Positions 9,192 through 18,462 of a DNA stretch of 64,000 nt are shown piece by piece. The DNA comes from Verrucomicrobiota bacterium. GTDB lineage: Bacteria; Verrucomicrobiota; Verrucomicrobiia; Limisphaerales; JADLHS01. The translations under genes and the position numbers were made by a program. Where the stretch lies: contig JAKQDQ010000041.1 in assembly GCA_029573725.1 (NCBI GenBank), positions 108,390 through 172,389 on the forward strand, in the 5' to 3' direction. Numbering within the stretch: the first letter of the stretch is position 1; every line of letters starts with the position of its first letter. Below the pieces are notes generated by a model. It was not told where the DNA came from, ran no database searches, and worked only from the letters and a program-made list of their open reading frames with translations.

Positions 9192-10376
9192 ATGTCCGGA
9201 GTGGATCAACTCTTCGTGCAACTCAAGCATTGGGCGCTGGCCCGGTGTGCAGGCATTTTGCCGGAGGCCTGGCAGCCGCTCGTCTCCCTGCTGCTTTCGA
9301 TCATTCCGTTGCTGGTCATTTTCCCGACGCTCTTCGCCGCGATGGTGTGGATGGAGCGCAAGGGGCTGGGGCGCATCCAGAATCGTTACGGCCCCAACCG
9401 GGTGGGCCCGTTCGGATTGCTGCAACCCGCCGCCGACGGCATCAAGGCGCTGATCAAGGAAGACATCGTGCCGCGCGCGGCAGATCGCGTGGTGCACTGG
9501 CTGGCGCCGGTGCTGCTGGTCACGACCGCTTTCACGGTGTACGCCGTGCTGCCGTTCGGACGCAACATGGTGGTGGTGGACCTGGAGGCGGGGCTGCTGT
9601 TTTTCTTCGCGGTCGGAACGGTGGCCGAACTGGTCGTGTTCATGGCGGGCTGGTCCAGCCGGAACAAATACGCCCTGCTCGGGGCGATGCGGGCAGTGGC
9701 GCAAATGATCAGCTACGAAATTCCGCTCGTGCTGTCCACGGTCACGGTGGTGATGATTGCCGGCACGCTGTCGCTGCCCCAAATCGTCCTGGCGCAAAGC
9801 CCGGCATCCGGCTGGTGGCCGGCCTGGTTTGTGTTCACGCCGTGGGGGGCGGCCGGTTTTGTCCTGTTCCTGATCGCCGCCAACGCGGAGGCCAACCGCT
9901 CTCCCTTTGATCTGCCGGAAGGCGAGTCGGAAATCATTGCCGGCTATTTCATCGAATATTCCGGCTTCAAATTCGCGCTCTTTTTCCTGGGGGAATATCT
10001 GAGCCTGTTTGCGGTCAGCGCGCTGGGGGTCACGCTGTTTCTCGGCGGCTGGCATGCGCCGTATGTGGTCGGGGAATGGGTTCCCTCCTGGGTGTGGTTC
10101 TTTTTGAAACTGTTGGCGGTGCTCGCGCTGTTCATCTGGACGCGCGGCACGCTGCCCCGCCTGCGCCAGGATCAGCTCATGAATTTTGCGTGGAAGTTCA
10201 TGATCCCAATGACGCTCATCAACGTGGTCATCGCCGCCCTGTGGCATTGGATCGGCAGCGGCCCGGTTCGCTGGCTCGTTTGCAGTGCGCTGGTCATCGG
10301 CGCCTACAGCCTGTTGGGGCGCGGACTGATGCGCGCCGGACGCTGGATGCCACGCACCTATCGTTTTGCCGAATGA
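9192..10376 (+). CDS. nuoH: NADH-quinone oxidoreductase subunit H
   Basis: NuoH is the membrane subunit that forms most of the quinone-binding cavity where the peripheral and membrane arms meet. The 394 residues contain about eight hydrophobic helices. Family hallmarks are MERKGLGRIQNRYGPNRVGP, LLQPAADGIKALIKED and EANRSPFDLPEGESEIIAGY. It follows nuoI by 70 nt. That short gap contains no gene. Confidence 0.96.
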   Translation: MSGVDQLFVQLKHWALARCAGILPEAWQPLVSLLLSIIPLLVIFPTLFAAMVWMERKGLGRIQNRYGPNRVGPFGLLQPAADGIKALIKEDIVPRAADRVVHWLAPVLLVTTAFTVYAVLPFGRNMVVVDLEAGLLFFFAVGTVAELVVFMAGWSSRNKYALLGAMRAVAQMISYEIPLVLSTVTVVMIAGTLSLPQIVLAQSPASGWWPAWFVFTPWGAAGFVLFLIAANAEANRSPFDLPEGESEIIAGYFIEYSGFKFALFFLGEYLSLFAVSALGVTLFLGGWHAPYVVGEWVPSWVWFFLKLLAVLALFIWTRGTLPRLRQDQLMNFAWKFMIPMTLINVVIAALWHWIGSGPVRWLVCSALVIGAYSLLGRGLMRAGRWMPRTYRFAE

Positions 10377-10419
10377 CCAGCCGCCGCACAAATCCCCGAC
10401 CGCGAACCGGAGGCGCTGC

Positions 10420-10920
10420 ATGGTGACCGGGCCATTCCTCATCCTCGCCGCGTTGATCCTGGTCGGCGCCGTCGCGGCGGTCCGCATGCGCAACCTTGTC
10501 CATTGTGTGCTGGCGGTGGCGGTGGTCTTTGTCGGGCTGGCCGCCGCTTATCTGCAACTGGGCGCGCAGTTTGTGGGCTGGGCGCAAATGCTCATCTACG
10601 TCGGGGCGGTGGCCATCCTGCTGGTGTTCGCGGTCCTTTTGACCCGTGGCGGGGAAGTGCCGGAACGCGCGCTTTTTTCCCCGGGCTGGCATTGGGGCGT
10701 CACGATCGGGGCGGCCGTTTTCGCCCTGTTGGCCTGGGCCATCCGGCAAAGTCCGGCAGCGCATCCGCCCCCGGCCGCTCCCGTGCAGGTCACGGTCGAG
10801 CAGATTGGGACGGCGCTGATGACGCATGATGTGCTGGCACTGGAGGTCACCGGGCTGCTCCTTACCGCCGCGCTGATTGGCGCGGTGATCATCGCCATGA
10901 ACGACGGGGGGCCGCAATGA
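10420..10920 (+). CDS. nuoJ: NADH-quinone oxidoreductase subunit J
   Basis: A five-helix membrane subunit of complex I. The ATG at 10420 is chosen because GGAGG at 10409-10413 is six bases upstream. The frame extends up to 10366, overlapping nuoH, but without a ribosome site. Conserved segments include [20 protein letters not shown] and the helix [20 protein letters not shown], typical of NuoJ/ND6 (around the pi-bulge region of TM3). The stop codon overlaps the nuoK start (ATGA), so the two are translationally coupled. Confidence 0.93.
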   Translation: MVTGPFLILAALILVGAVAAVRMRNLVHCVLAVAVVFVGLAAAYLQLGAQFVGWAQMLIYVGAVAILLVFAVLLTRGGEVPERALFSPGWHWGVTIGAAVFALLAWAIRQSPAAHPPPAAPVQVTVEQIGTALMTHDVLALEVTGLLLTAALIGAVIIAMNDGGPQ

Positions 10921-11228
10921 CGCCGCTTGCCGGTTATCTGCTCCTGGCGGCCGTGCTGTTTTGCATCGGGCTGGCGGCGGCCCTGACCCGGCGCAATGCC
11001 ATCGTCGTGCTGATCGGCATCGAATTGATGCTCAACGCGGCGAACCTGAACTTCATTGCGTTCTGGCAGTTCGGCGCGCACCCGGCGCCGGTGACGGGCA
11101 TCATGTTTGCCCTGTTCGCAATTGGCATTGCCGCCGCCGAGGCGGCTGTCGGCCTGGCGCTGGTAATCGCGGTTTACCGGCATTACCGCACCACCAACAT
11201 GGATGAAATCAACGAACTACAGGGATGA
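10917..11228 (+). CDS. nuoK: NADH-quinone oxidoreductase subunit K
   Basis: A 103-residue, three-helix subunit of the membrane arm (ND4L equivalent). The second helix carries the conserved glutamate in [20 protein letters not shown], and the third has [21 protein letters not shown], with the second conserved Glu needed for proton translocation. It overlaps nuoJ by 4 bp. A 246-bp gap of GC-rich sequence follows before nuoL, unusual in an otherwise compact operon. Confidence 0.95.
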   Translation: MTPLAGYLLLAAVLFCIGLAAALTRRNAIVVLIGIELMLNAANLNFIAFWQFGAHPAPVTGIMFALFAIGIAAAEAAVGLALVIAVYRHYRTTNMDEINELQG

Positions 11229-11474
11229 AGCCGGAACCCCGACGCGTGAAGACTGACCACAGCGCGTTCCACAGGAACCGCCCCGGCCGGGGGACGCGGC
11301 GCCTTGTTCCGGCCGGCGATTCCGGTGGCATCCGCGTGCTCCCGACGTGCCGGGGCCTCCCCCGCGCGTCGGATGGGCCGGCCGCCAGGGGTGGGGACCT
11401 GCCGCTCCGGTTTGGCGGCACGCGTTGGGACGCGTCCGCGCAAGGCGTGGGTGGTTTTGCAGCGGAAACCTGAA

Positions 11475-13568
11475 ATGGCCTGGATCGTCAAAAATCTTTG
11501 GTTGATTCCCGCGCTGCCGTTTTTGGCGGCGGGGCTGAGCGCGTTGCTGCCGCAACGCCGTCGTCAAACGGCAGCGACCCTGGCTATTGGCTCGATGATT
11601 GGGGCGTGTGGGTTGTCTGTTTGGGCCTTGGCGCATGCAATCAAACATTCTGCGCCGAACGCGCCCAAAGAATTTTACAATTTCGTCTGGTTGCAATTTG
11701 CCGCCGGGGACGCGGGTTTGCTGCAACTGGGCTGGGTGTTGGACCCGCTGGCGGCGGTGATGTTGGTGATGGTGTCCTTTGTCGGCCTGTTGATTTTTCT
11801 CTACAGCGTCGGTTACATGGCCACCGACGAGAACTACACGCGCTTCTTCTGCTTCATGTCCCTCTTTGCGGGGGCGATGTTGGGCCTGGTGCTGGCGAAC
11901 AGTCTGTTGCTCCTGTTCATCTGCTGGGAACTGGTCGGCCTCACATCATATCTGCTCATCGGGTTTTGGTATCCAAAGCCCGCGGCGGCGGCGGCGGGGA
12001 AAAAGGCGTTCATCACCACGCGACTCGGGGATGTGGCCCTGTTGCTGGGAATGGTCTGGCTTTATCACGAAACCGGGACGTTGCTGTTTTACGATGGCGG
12101 CGCGGGCTGTCTGGAACAATCGGCTTTGGCGGCAATGGTGGCTAAAACAACTAACATTGGACTCGCGGTTTCAACCGGCATCGGCCTGCTCATCTTCGCT
12201 GGCGCGGTTGGCAAATCCGGCCAGGCCCCGTTGCACGTGTGGTTGCCGGACGCCATGGAGGGGCCCACGCCGGTTTCCGCACTGATCCATGCGGCGACGA
12301 TGGTGGCGGCGGGGGTGTTTCTCGTTGCCCGGGTCTATCCTCTGATGAGCGCTCCGGTCGGGGACAGCGCCGGCGCCGCCACCGCGCTGCAAGTGGTCAC
12401 CTGGGTGGGGGCCATCACCGCCTTTTTCGCCGCCACCATTGCCATGGCGCAAAATGACATCAAGCGCATCCTCGCCTACTCCACGATTTCGCAGCTTGGT
12501 TACATGATGGTGGGGCTAGGCGTTGGGGGCGTGGCGGTCGGGATGTTTCATCTCGTCACGCATGCATTTTTCAAGGCGCTGTTGTTCCTCGGGGCGGGCT
12601 CGGTGATCCACGGCTGTCATGAAGAACAGGACATCCGCAAGATGGGCGGCATCCGGAAGTTCATGCCGGTCACATTTTTGGCATACGCCGTTGGCATGAT
12701 GGCTCTGGCCGGCGTGCCGTTCTTCTTCTCGGGTTTTTGGAGCAAGGACGCCATCCTCCATGCCGCGCATGGCTGGCCGGTTTCTGCGGGCCCGTTCCAC
12801 CTTGCGTTTGCGGGTGTGGGGCTGACCGCCTTTTACATGACCCGCCAGATGGCGCTGGTGTTTTGGGGGCGCTACCGCGGTTATCCCGCGTCCGAGACGC
12901 GCGTTGCTAGGACGCCCGAACTTGTGCGCGTGCGGGCGGAGCATGAGCCACACGAAAGTCCGGCGGTAATGACCCTGCCGTTGGTGGTTTTGGCGCTTTG
13001 CGTGGTCGCGCTGGGCGGAGTCGGGACGCCTTGGGCGCCCTGGTTTCAATCCTTCCTCGGTGCGGAACCGGCCGCCGGCTTCACCCGCGACGTAGTGCAG
13101 TTGATGGTGGCTTCCACACTGGCGGTTTTTGTCGGCGTGGGGTTCGGCCTCGCCTTTTACGGCTACGTGCAACGCCAAACGGCGGCGGAGCCGGATTTGT
13201 TGAGCAAGGCGTTGCCGTTGGGGATGTATGATTGGTTGGCACAGAAATACGGGATTGATGAGCTGTATGAACTGACTGTCATTCGCTTCAACGCCTGGGC
13301 GGCGCGCGCCTGTGCCGCGTTGGATCAATGGGTTTGGAACGGCGTGGTAACTTGCATTTCCCGGGGCGCCTTGCTGCTGTCCTGGGTGGCCCGGGCGGTG
13401 GACGAGTGCGCCCTCAACCCGGGTTTCGACCGCAGTTGCGACGGCTTGCGCGGTGGGGGCCGGTGGTTGTCGCGGCTGCAGGACGGGCTGGTGCAACATT
13501 ATCTGCGGATCATGGGGCTGGGGCTGCTGGCGTGGGTGCTGTTCTGGATCTGGGGGGGGGCGCCATGA
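11475..13568 (+). CDS. nuoL: NADH-quinone oxidoreductase subunit L (antiporter-like, long C-terminal helix)
   Basis: NuoL is the distal proton-pumping subunit. The ATG at 11475 is chosen because WIVKNLWLIPALPFLAAGLSA matches the family N-terminus; the frame stays open back to 11304, but that translated stretch is proline/arginine-rich and unlike NuoL. Key motifs are FICWELVGLTSYLLIGFW and VGKSGQAPLHVWLPDAMEGP with SALIHAATMVAAGV. The last 150 residues, after LLSKALPLGMYDWLAQKYG, form the lateral helix region. The 697-residue length is normal to slightly long. The stop overlaps the nuoM start (ATGA). Confidence 0.95.
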   Translation: MAWIVKNLWLIPALPFLAAGLSALLPQRRRQTAATLAIGSMIGACGLSVWALAHAIKHSAPNAPKEFYNFVWLQFAAGDAGLLQLGWVLDPLAAVMLVMVSFVGLLIFLYSVGYMATDENYTRFFCFMSLFAGAMLGLVLANSLLLLFICWELVGLTSYLLIGFWYPKPAAAAAGKKAFITTRLGDVALLLGMVWLYHETGTLLFYDGGAGCLEQSALAAMVAKTTNIGLAVSTGIGLLIFAGAVGKSGQAPLHVWLPDAMEGPTPVSALIHAATMVAAGVFLVARVYPLMSAPVGDSAGAATALQVVTWVGAITAFFAATIAMAQNDIKRILAYSTISQLGYMMVGLGVGGVAVGMFHLVTHAFFKALLFLGAGSVIHGCHEEQDIRKMGGIRKFMPVTFLAYAVGMMALAGVPFFFSGFWSKDAILHAAHGWPVSAGPFHLAFAGVGLTAFYMTRQMALVFWGRYRGYPASETRVARTPELVRVRAEHEPHESPAVMTLPLVVLALCVVALGGVGTPWAPWFQSFLGAEPAAGFTRDVVQLMVASTLAVFVGVGFGLAFYGYVQRQTAAEPDLLSKALPLGMYDWLAQKYGIDELYELTVIRFNAWAARACAALDQWVWNGVVTCISRGALLLSWVARAVDECALNPGFDRSCDGLRGGGRWLSRLQDGLVQHYLRIMGLGLLAWVLFWIWGGAP

Positions 13569-15166
13569 ACCGCTGCCCCGTCCTCACCCTCCTCACCCTG
13601 CTGCCGCTGGTGATGGGAATCCTCGTGGCCGGCTTGCGGGGGCAGGCCCGCCTTGCGCGGCAACTCGCGCTCGGTTCCAGCCTGCTCTCACTCGGGTTGA
13701 TGCTGGGATTGTGGACGGCTTTCGATGCGGCCTCCGGTGAACTGCAATTTGTGGAGCGGCACGAATGGATTGCGGCCCTGGGGGTGAATTACTTCCTCGG
13801 GGTGGATGGTCTCGGGCTGCTTTTGGCCCTGCTGACCGCCGTGGTGACCCCGATGGCGATGCTGGCCTCCTGGCGTGGTGGCAGCCGCCTTTCGGACGCG
13901 GCGGCCTCTCCGGGCGCGGGACGCTCCACCAATTCACCGCTTTATTTTGCCCTCATCCTGTTCCTCCAATCCGGATTGTTCGGCACGTTCACGGCGCTGA
14001 ACTTTTTCCACTGGTTCCTGTTTTGGGAGTTGAGTTTGATTCCGGCGTTTTTTCTCATCCGGCTCTGGGGCGGGCCGGGCCGGGTGGCGGCGGCCAACCA
14101 GTTTTTCCTCTACACGATGGCCGGCAGCGTGGCGTTATTGCTGGCTTTTCTCGCGCTTTATCTGGCCACCGGCCGGTTTGACTTTCCCGCGCTCGCGGAA
14201 CTCGGACACCGCGGCGCGCTGGCCGCCGCGCTGTCGGAGCGGCTGGGCGGATTCGGCCTCGCCGCCCATCAACTCGTGCTGGTGATTTTGGGCGGAGTGC
14301 TGTTCGGCTTTGCGGTGAAAGTGCCGCTCATGCCGTTTCATACATGGCTGCCCGCGACGTATGCGGAAGCGCCCTGCGGGGTGACGATGTTGCTGACGGG
14401 GTTGATGTCCAAGATGGGACTCTATGGCCTGATACGCATTTTTCTGCCGCTGTTCAGCGTTCCCCTCGGCGCGCCACCCGTGCAAAACGTGCTGCTTGTG
14501 CTGGCGGTTATTACGATCGTTTTCTCCGCCGCCGCGGCGTTTGCGCAGCGCGACCTGAAACGGATTTTCGCCTACTCGTCCATCAACCATCTGGGCTATT
14601 GCCTGCTGGCCATTTTTGCGATTGGCAGATCAACCACTGCGCCGGAGTTCGCGGTGGAAAAGGCGGCCGCGCTCAACGGCGTGTTCCTGCAAATGTTCAA
14701 TCACGGCCTGACGGCGGCGACATTGTTCTGGTGCGTGGCGTTGATCGAGCAACGCGCCGGCGGGCTGCGCGGGCTGAACGACTTTGGCGGCTTGCGCAAA
14801 GTTGCGCCGATCTTCTGCGGGCTGATGGGCATTGCGTTGTTCTCGTCGCTCGGCCTTCCGGGGCTGAACAGTTTTGTCGGCGAATTTCTGATCTTCAAAG
14901 GCGTGTTCCCGTTGTCGCCGTGGGCGGCGGCGTGTGCGGTGATCGGCCTGCTGGTCACGGCCATTTTCATCCTCACGATTTTTCAACGGGTGTTTCACGG
15001 ACCGGTCAACGAAAAATGGACGAAGTTTCCGGACCTGACGCCGGGCGAGATTGGGCTGTTGCTGATTCCGATTGCGCTCATGTTCGTGCTGGGGTTGTAT
15101 CCGCGCCTGGTGCTGGACGTGGTCAACGCGACGGCGGTGCAGATGGTGGGGCAATTCGGATTTTAA
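13565..15166 (+). CDS. nuoM: NADH-quinone oxidoreductase subunit M, first copy
   Basis: An antiporter-like proton-translocating subunit of 533 residues. The ATG at 13565 overlaps the nuoL stop by 4 bp, and NRCPVLTLLTLLPLVMGIL follows; the frame is open further upstream inside nuoL but that is spurious. Motifs include HWFLFWELSLIPAFFLIRLWGG (with the essential Glu on TM5), VKVPLMPFHTWLPATYAEAP and MLLTGLMSKMGLYGLIRIF. A second, divergent nuoM copy follows after a 239-bp gap that holds a palindromic repeat. Confidence 0.95.
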   Translation: MNRCPVLTLLTLLPLVMGILVAGLRGQARLARQLALGSSLLSLGLMLGLWTAFDAASGELQFVERHEWIAALGVNYFLGVDGLGLLLALLTAVVTPMAMLASWRGGSRLSDAAASPGAGRSTNSPLYFALILFLQSGLFGTFTALNFFHWFLFWELSLIPAFFLIRLWGGPGRVAAANQFFLYTMAGSVALLLAFLALYLATGRFDFPALAELGHRGALAAALSERLGGFGLAAHQLVLVILGGVLFGFAVKVPLMPFHTWLPATYAEAPCGVTMLLTGLMSKMGLYGLIRIFLPLFSVPLGAPPVQNVLLVLAVITIVFSAAAAFAQRDLKRIFAYSSINHLGYCLLAIFAIGRSTTAPEFAVEKAAALNGVFLQMFNHGLTAATLFWCVALIEQRAGGLRGLNDFGGLRKVAPIFCGLMGIALFSSLGLPGLNSFVGEFLIFKGVFPLSPWAAACAVIGLLVTAIFILTIFQRVFHGPVNEKWTKFPDLTPGEIGLLLIPIALMFVLGLYPRLVLDVVNATAVQMVGQFGF

Positions 15167-15194
15167 CCACGGATGAAAACGGAAAAATCAATAA

Positions 15195-15399
15195 TGAGAT
15201 CTGTCCCGCCCTTTCAGGGCTCAATTCGTTTTGATGGGTTGAACCCAGGACGTTGCCCTGGGCTATCCTGTGTTGCGCCGTTGGCGCGACGATGTGTCGG
15301 CCTGAAAGACCGAAACAGGACAGCCCAGGGCATTGCCCTGGGCTGTCCTGCTATGCGCTTTCAGCGCGGCCTTTCGCGCTGTTTGGCGCAACGGAAGGT
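15195..15399. repeat. Palindromic intergenic repeat between the two nuoM genes
   Basis: The gap holds several hairpins built on the theme CCCAGGGC...GCCCTGGG. An imperfect copy is at about 15246-15264 and a perfect one at 15316-15350. Flanking words such as CGCCGTTGGCGCG and GCTTTCAGCGCGGC are themselves small palindromes. Both strands can be read as Pro/Gly/Cys-rich peptide, which is why spurious ORFs appear here. The composition resembles the dispersed repeats known from planctomycete, verrucomicrobial and Chlorobi genomes; that comparison is from memory, not from a search. Confidence 0.7.
15316..15350. repeat. Perfect 16-bp inverted repeat (hairpin) with a 3-nt loop
   Basis: The arm at 15316-15331 (CAGGACAGCCCAGGGC) is exactly complementary to 15335-15350, separated by ATT. 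In RNA this would be a very stable stem inside the nuo transcript, 55 nt before the second nuoM start. No T-tract follows on either strand, so it is not a canonical Rho-independent terminator. It could stabilise or pause the message, or be only the core of a mobile palindromic repeat. Confidence 0.85.
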
Positions 15400-15405
15400 T
15401 TCAAG

Positions 15406-16923
15406 ATGTTAGCCTGGACGGTTTACATTTCATTTCTCGGCGTGCTGGTGCTGATGCTCCTGCCGCGAGGCAATGCGCCGGCGGCGCGTTGGGTGGCGCT
15501 GATCACGGCCGTTGCGGGCTTGCTGGTGGGCGGCGCCGGCTATGCCCAGTTTCAACCCGGCAAAATCCAGACGGTCACCCGATGCTCCTGGGTACCTGCG
15601 CTGGGTTTGGAATACCATCTGGCCGCCGACGGGGTGAGTCTGACGCTGGTGTTGCTCACCGGCCTGGCGGCGCTCGGCGGCGTGCTGTTGTCCTGGAACG
15701 TCGAAGCGCGCACCAAGGAATTCTTCGCCTTCTATTTTACGCTGATTGGCGGGGTCTACGGTGTGTTCCTGAGCTTTGATCTGTTCCTGCTGTTTGTGTT
15801 CTACGAAATTGCGATCATTCCCAAGTATTTTCTCATAGCGCTCTGGGGTTCGACGCGGCGCGAATACGGGGCAATGAAACTGGTGTTGTATTCGTTCTTC
15901 GGCAGCGCCCTGGTGCTGATTGGGTTGATCGCCCTCTACGTCGTGGCCGGAGCGCGCACAATGAATGTGCTGGAGCTGGCGCAGCATCCGTTTCCGCACG
16001 GTTTCCAGATGTGGGCGTTCCCGCTGGTGTTTGTGGGCTTCGCGATCCTGGCGGGCCTGTGGCCGTTGCACACCTGGGCGCCAACCGGCCACGTGGCCGC
16101 GCCGACGGGCGCCTCGATGTTGCTGGCCGGCGTGGTGATGAAACTGGGCGCCTACGGCTGTCTGCGCGTGGCGATGACGCTGTTTCCGGAAGGATTGGAG
16201 GCGTGGAAGACGTGGGTTGCCGCCCTGGCGGTCATCGGCATTGTGTACGGCGCGATGGTGGCGCTGGTGCAGAAGGATTTCAAATTTGTCATCGGTTATT
16301 CGAGCGTGAGCCACATGGGCTTCGTGCTGCTGGGTTTGGTGACGTTGAACACCATCGGCTTGAGCGGCGCGGTGTTGCAGATGTTTTCCCATGGAATCAT
16401 CGCCGGATTGTTGTTCGCCGTGGTGGGGCGGATGGTTTATGACCGGACACACACCCGGGATTTGCCGGCGTTGGAACGTCTGCATCTGAGCCGAAGGATG
16501 CCGTTTGCCGCCGGGACGTTTGTCATCGCCGGGATGGCTTCGATGGGATTGCCAGGTTTCAGCGGGTTTGTGGCCGAATTACAGGTAATCATTGGCGCAT
16601 GGCAGGCGTTTCCGATGCTCGCCGTGATCACGGGGGGAGGCATTCTGATTGGCGTGGCCTACACGTGGCGGGCCCTGCAGAAGGCGTTTTTTGGCGATGC
16701 TGCGGAGCCAGCGGTCGCGCCCGGGGCGGAACCGGCGGCGGCGGGCGACAGTGCAAGCGGTCAGGGGCTGCAGGTGGTTTCCATGCCGGAGCGCCTCGGC
16801 GCGGTGCTGTTGATCGGCGCGTCGTTGCTGGTGGGATTGTATCCGCAGGTCCTGCTCAGGGTGATTGTGCCGAGCTTTGCTTCGCCCTTGTTTGACTGGT
16901 TGCGGCAAGGAGGGAGTCTGTGA
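15406..16923 (+). CDS. nuoM: NADH-quinone oxidoreductase subunit M, second copy
   Basis: A second NuoM-type antiporter-like subunit of 505 residues. The start at 15406 has GGAAGG seven bases upstream. Family segments are FVFYEIAIIPKYFLIALWGS (essential Glu on TM5), LHTWAPTGHVAAPTGASMLL and AGVVMKLGAYGCLRVAM. It is clearly divergent from the first copy: Pro-Thr-Gly replaces the usual Glu-Ala-Pro in the channel loop. The two are therefore paralogues kept for different positions or complexes, not a recent duplication. The stop overlaps the GTG start of nuoN. Confidence 0.92.
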   Translation: MLAWTVYISFLGVLVLMLLPRGNAPAARWVALITAVAGLLVGGAGYAQFQPGKIQTVTRCSWVPALGLEYHLAADGVSLTLVLLTGLAALGGVLLSWNVEARTKEFFAFYFTLIGGVYGVFLSFDLFLLFVFYEIAIIPKYFLIALWGSTRREYGAMKLVLYSFFGSALVLIGLIALYVVAGARTMNVLELAQHPFPHGFQMWAFPLVFVGFAILAGLWPLHTWAPTGHVAAPTGASMLLAGVVMKLGAYGCLRVAMTLFPEGLEAWKTWVAALAVIGIVYGAMVALVQKDFKFVIGYSSVSHMGFVLLGLVTLNTIGLSGAVLQMFSHGIIAGLLFAVVGRMVYDRTHTRDLPALERLHLSRRMPFAAGTFVIAGMASMGLPGFSGFVAELQVIIGAWQAFPMLAVITGGGILIGVAYTWRALQKAFFGDAAEPAVAPGAEPAAAGDSASGQGLQVVSMPERLGAVLLIGASLLVGLYPQVLLRVIVPSFASPLFDWLRQGGSL

Positions 16924-18407
16924 GCTATCTCGAACTGCTCCGACTGGCTGCGCCAGAGACCGGAATTGTGCTGACGGCGCTGGTGGTTTTGACCGTGGAC
17001 CTCACTTCCATGCGCGGCCTCGGACTGCGCATGCGTTTCCTGGTTGGCGGACTGTTGACCCTTGCGGGCTGCGCGGCCGCCGTCGCCTGGATGCTCGTGC
17101 TGCCGGTTCAGGCGCCCGCCCTTGCGGGCATGTTCGTCGTCAATCCCCTGACGCAAATCGTCAAGGTTTGCCTGCTGGGACTGGTGATGGCCGCCGTCCT
17201 GGTTTCACTGGAGGCCGGGTTCACCCGTCATCCCGCGGAATTTCTGGCGCTGCTGTTGTTTTCCTCGGTGGGCATGATGGTTTTGGTGAGCGCCGCCGAT
17301 CTGCTCCTGATTTTTGTGGCGCTCGAGCTGGTGAGTTTACCGCTTTACGTTCTTGCCGGCTTCGATAAAGAAAGCCGCCGGGCGGCGGAGGCCGCTTTGA
17401 AGTACTTTTTGTTTGGCGCCACCGCGGCGGCCTTTTTGCTGTTCGGCATGAGCCTGGTTTACGGCGTGACGGGCGCGACGGGGTTGACGGCGATTGGCGG
17501 GGTGCTGGGGGGCCAGGGCGTGGAGCCGCTGCTGATGGTTGCCGTGGGGATGCTGACGGTCGGGTTCGGCTTCAAACTGGCGGTGGTGCCGTTTCATCTG
17601 TGGGTGCCGGACACGTATCAGGGCGCACCGCCAGCGAGCGCGGCGTTCATTGCGTCCGGCTCGAAGCTCGCGTGTTTCTTCATCTTTGCAAAAATCATGC
17701 TGCTGGCGTTCGGCGCGGAACGCCTTACGGGGAGCGCGGATGCGCGCGCCTTGGGCGGCGGCTGGGTTTCGCTGCTGGCGCTGCTGGCGGCGCTCTCAAT
17801 GGTGCTGGGCAACCTCGCGGCGTTGGTGCAGAGCAGTGTGAAGCGGTTGCTGGGCTGTTCGGCGGTGGCGCATGCCGGCTATTTGCTGCTGGGAGTCCTG
17901 GCACATGACGAATCGGCCCTCGCCGCGGTGGTTTATTATGCCACGACCTATGGCCTGGCCACCATCGGCGCGTTTGGCGTCGTTGATTTGGTTGAAAAAC
18001 AAGCGGGGAACGATCGCCGGCAGGGCTGGGTCGGCTTCAGCCGGCGCGCGCCGTTGGCGGCCCTGGCCATGATGATTTTTCTGTTCTCGCTGGCGGGAAT
18101 TCCGCCCCTGGCCGGCTTTTTCGGAAAGTTCTACCTGTTCGCGGCGGCGTTGAAAACGGGGGGCGGCAGCGGGGAACTGCTCTGGCTGGTCGTCCTGGCG
18201 GTGCTCATGAGCGTGGTGTCGTTTTACTACTACCTGAAAGTGTTGAAATGGATTTACCTTGCGCCGCCGGTGGATGACTCTGCTCCGGTTGCGTCGGGGC
18301 AGCCCTCCCGGATGGCGCAATGCGTTCTGCTGGTGATTGCGCTGGCGGTCATCGCGCTCGGGTGTTTCCCGAATTTGTTGGTGGGGCCATTGCACGCCGC
18401 GCGATAA
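16920..18407 (+). CDS. nuoN: NADH-quinone oxidoreductase subunit N
   Basis: A 495-residue antiporter-like subunit (ND2 equivalent) that closes the complex I run. It starts with GTG at 16920, overlapping the preceding stop, behind the strong ribosome site AAGGAGGG at 16907-16914. Motifs: IFVALELVSLPLYVLAGFDK (with the essential Glu), FKLAVVPFHLWVPDTYQGAP and SGSKLACFFIFAKIML. No terminator-like hairpin was recognised after the stop. The next gene begins 55 nt later. Confidence 0.95.
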   Translation: MSYLELLRLAAPETGIVLTALVVLTVDLTSMRGLGLRMRFLVGGLLTLAGCAAAVAWMLVLPVQAPALAGMFVVNPLTQIVKVCLLGLVMAAVLVSLEAGFTRHPAEFLALLLFSSVGMMVLVSAADLLLIFVALELVSLPLYVLAGFDKESRRAAEAALKYFLFGATAAAFLLFGMSLVYGVTGATGLTAIGGVLGGQGVEPLLMVAVGMLTVGFGFKLAVVPFHLWVPDTYQGAPPASAAFIASGSKLACFFIFAKIMLLAFGAERLTGSADARALGGGWVSLLALLAALSMVLGNLAALVQSSVKRLLGCSAVAHAGYLLLGVLAHDESALAAVVYYATTYGLATIGAFGVVDLVEKQAGNDRRQGWVGFSRRAPLAALAMMIFLFSLAGIPPLAGFFGKFYLFAAALKTGGGSGELLWLVVLAVLMSVVSFYYYLKVLKWIYLAPPVDDSAPVASGQPSRMAQCVLLVIALAVIALGCFPNLLVGPLHAAR

Positions 18408-18462
18408 GCCGCCCCGCGCCGGATGATTGACTTTTCCCCTTCCTTTGCGCACATCCTCGGCA

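Noticed and set aside
11225..11473. 82-codon frame in the nuoK-nuoL gap
   Set aside because: Arg/Pro/Gly-rich translation typical of non-coding GC-rich DNA; kept only as a finding about the gap.
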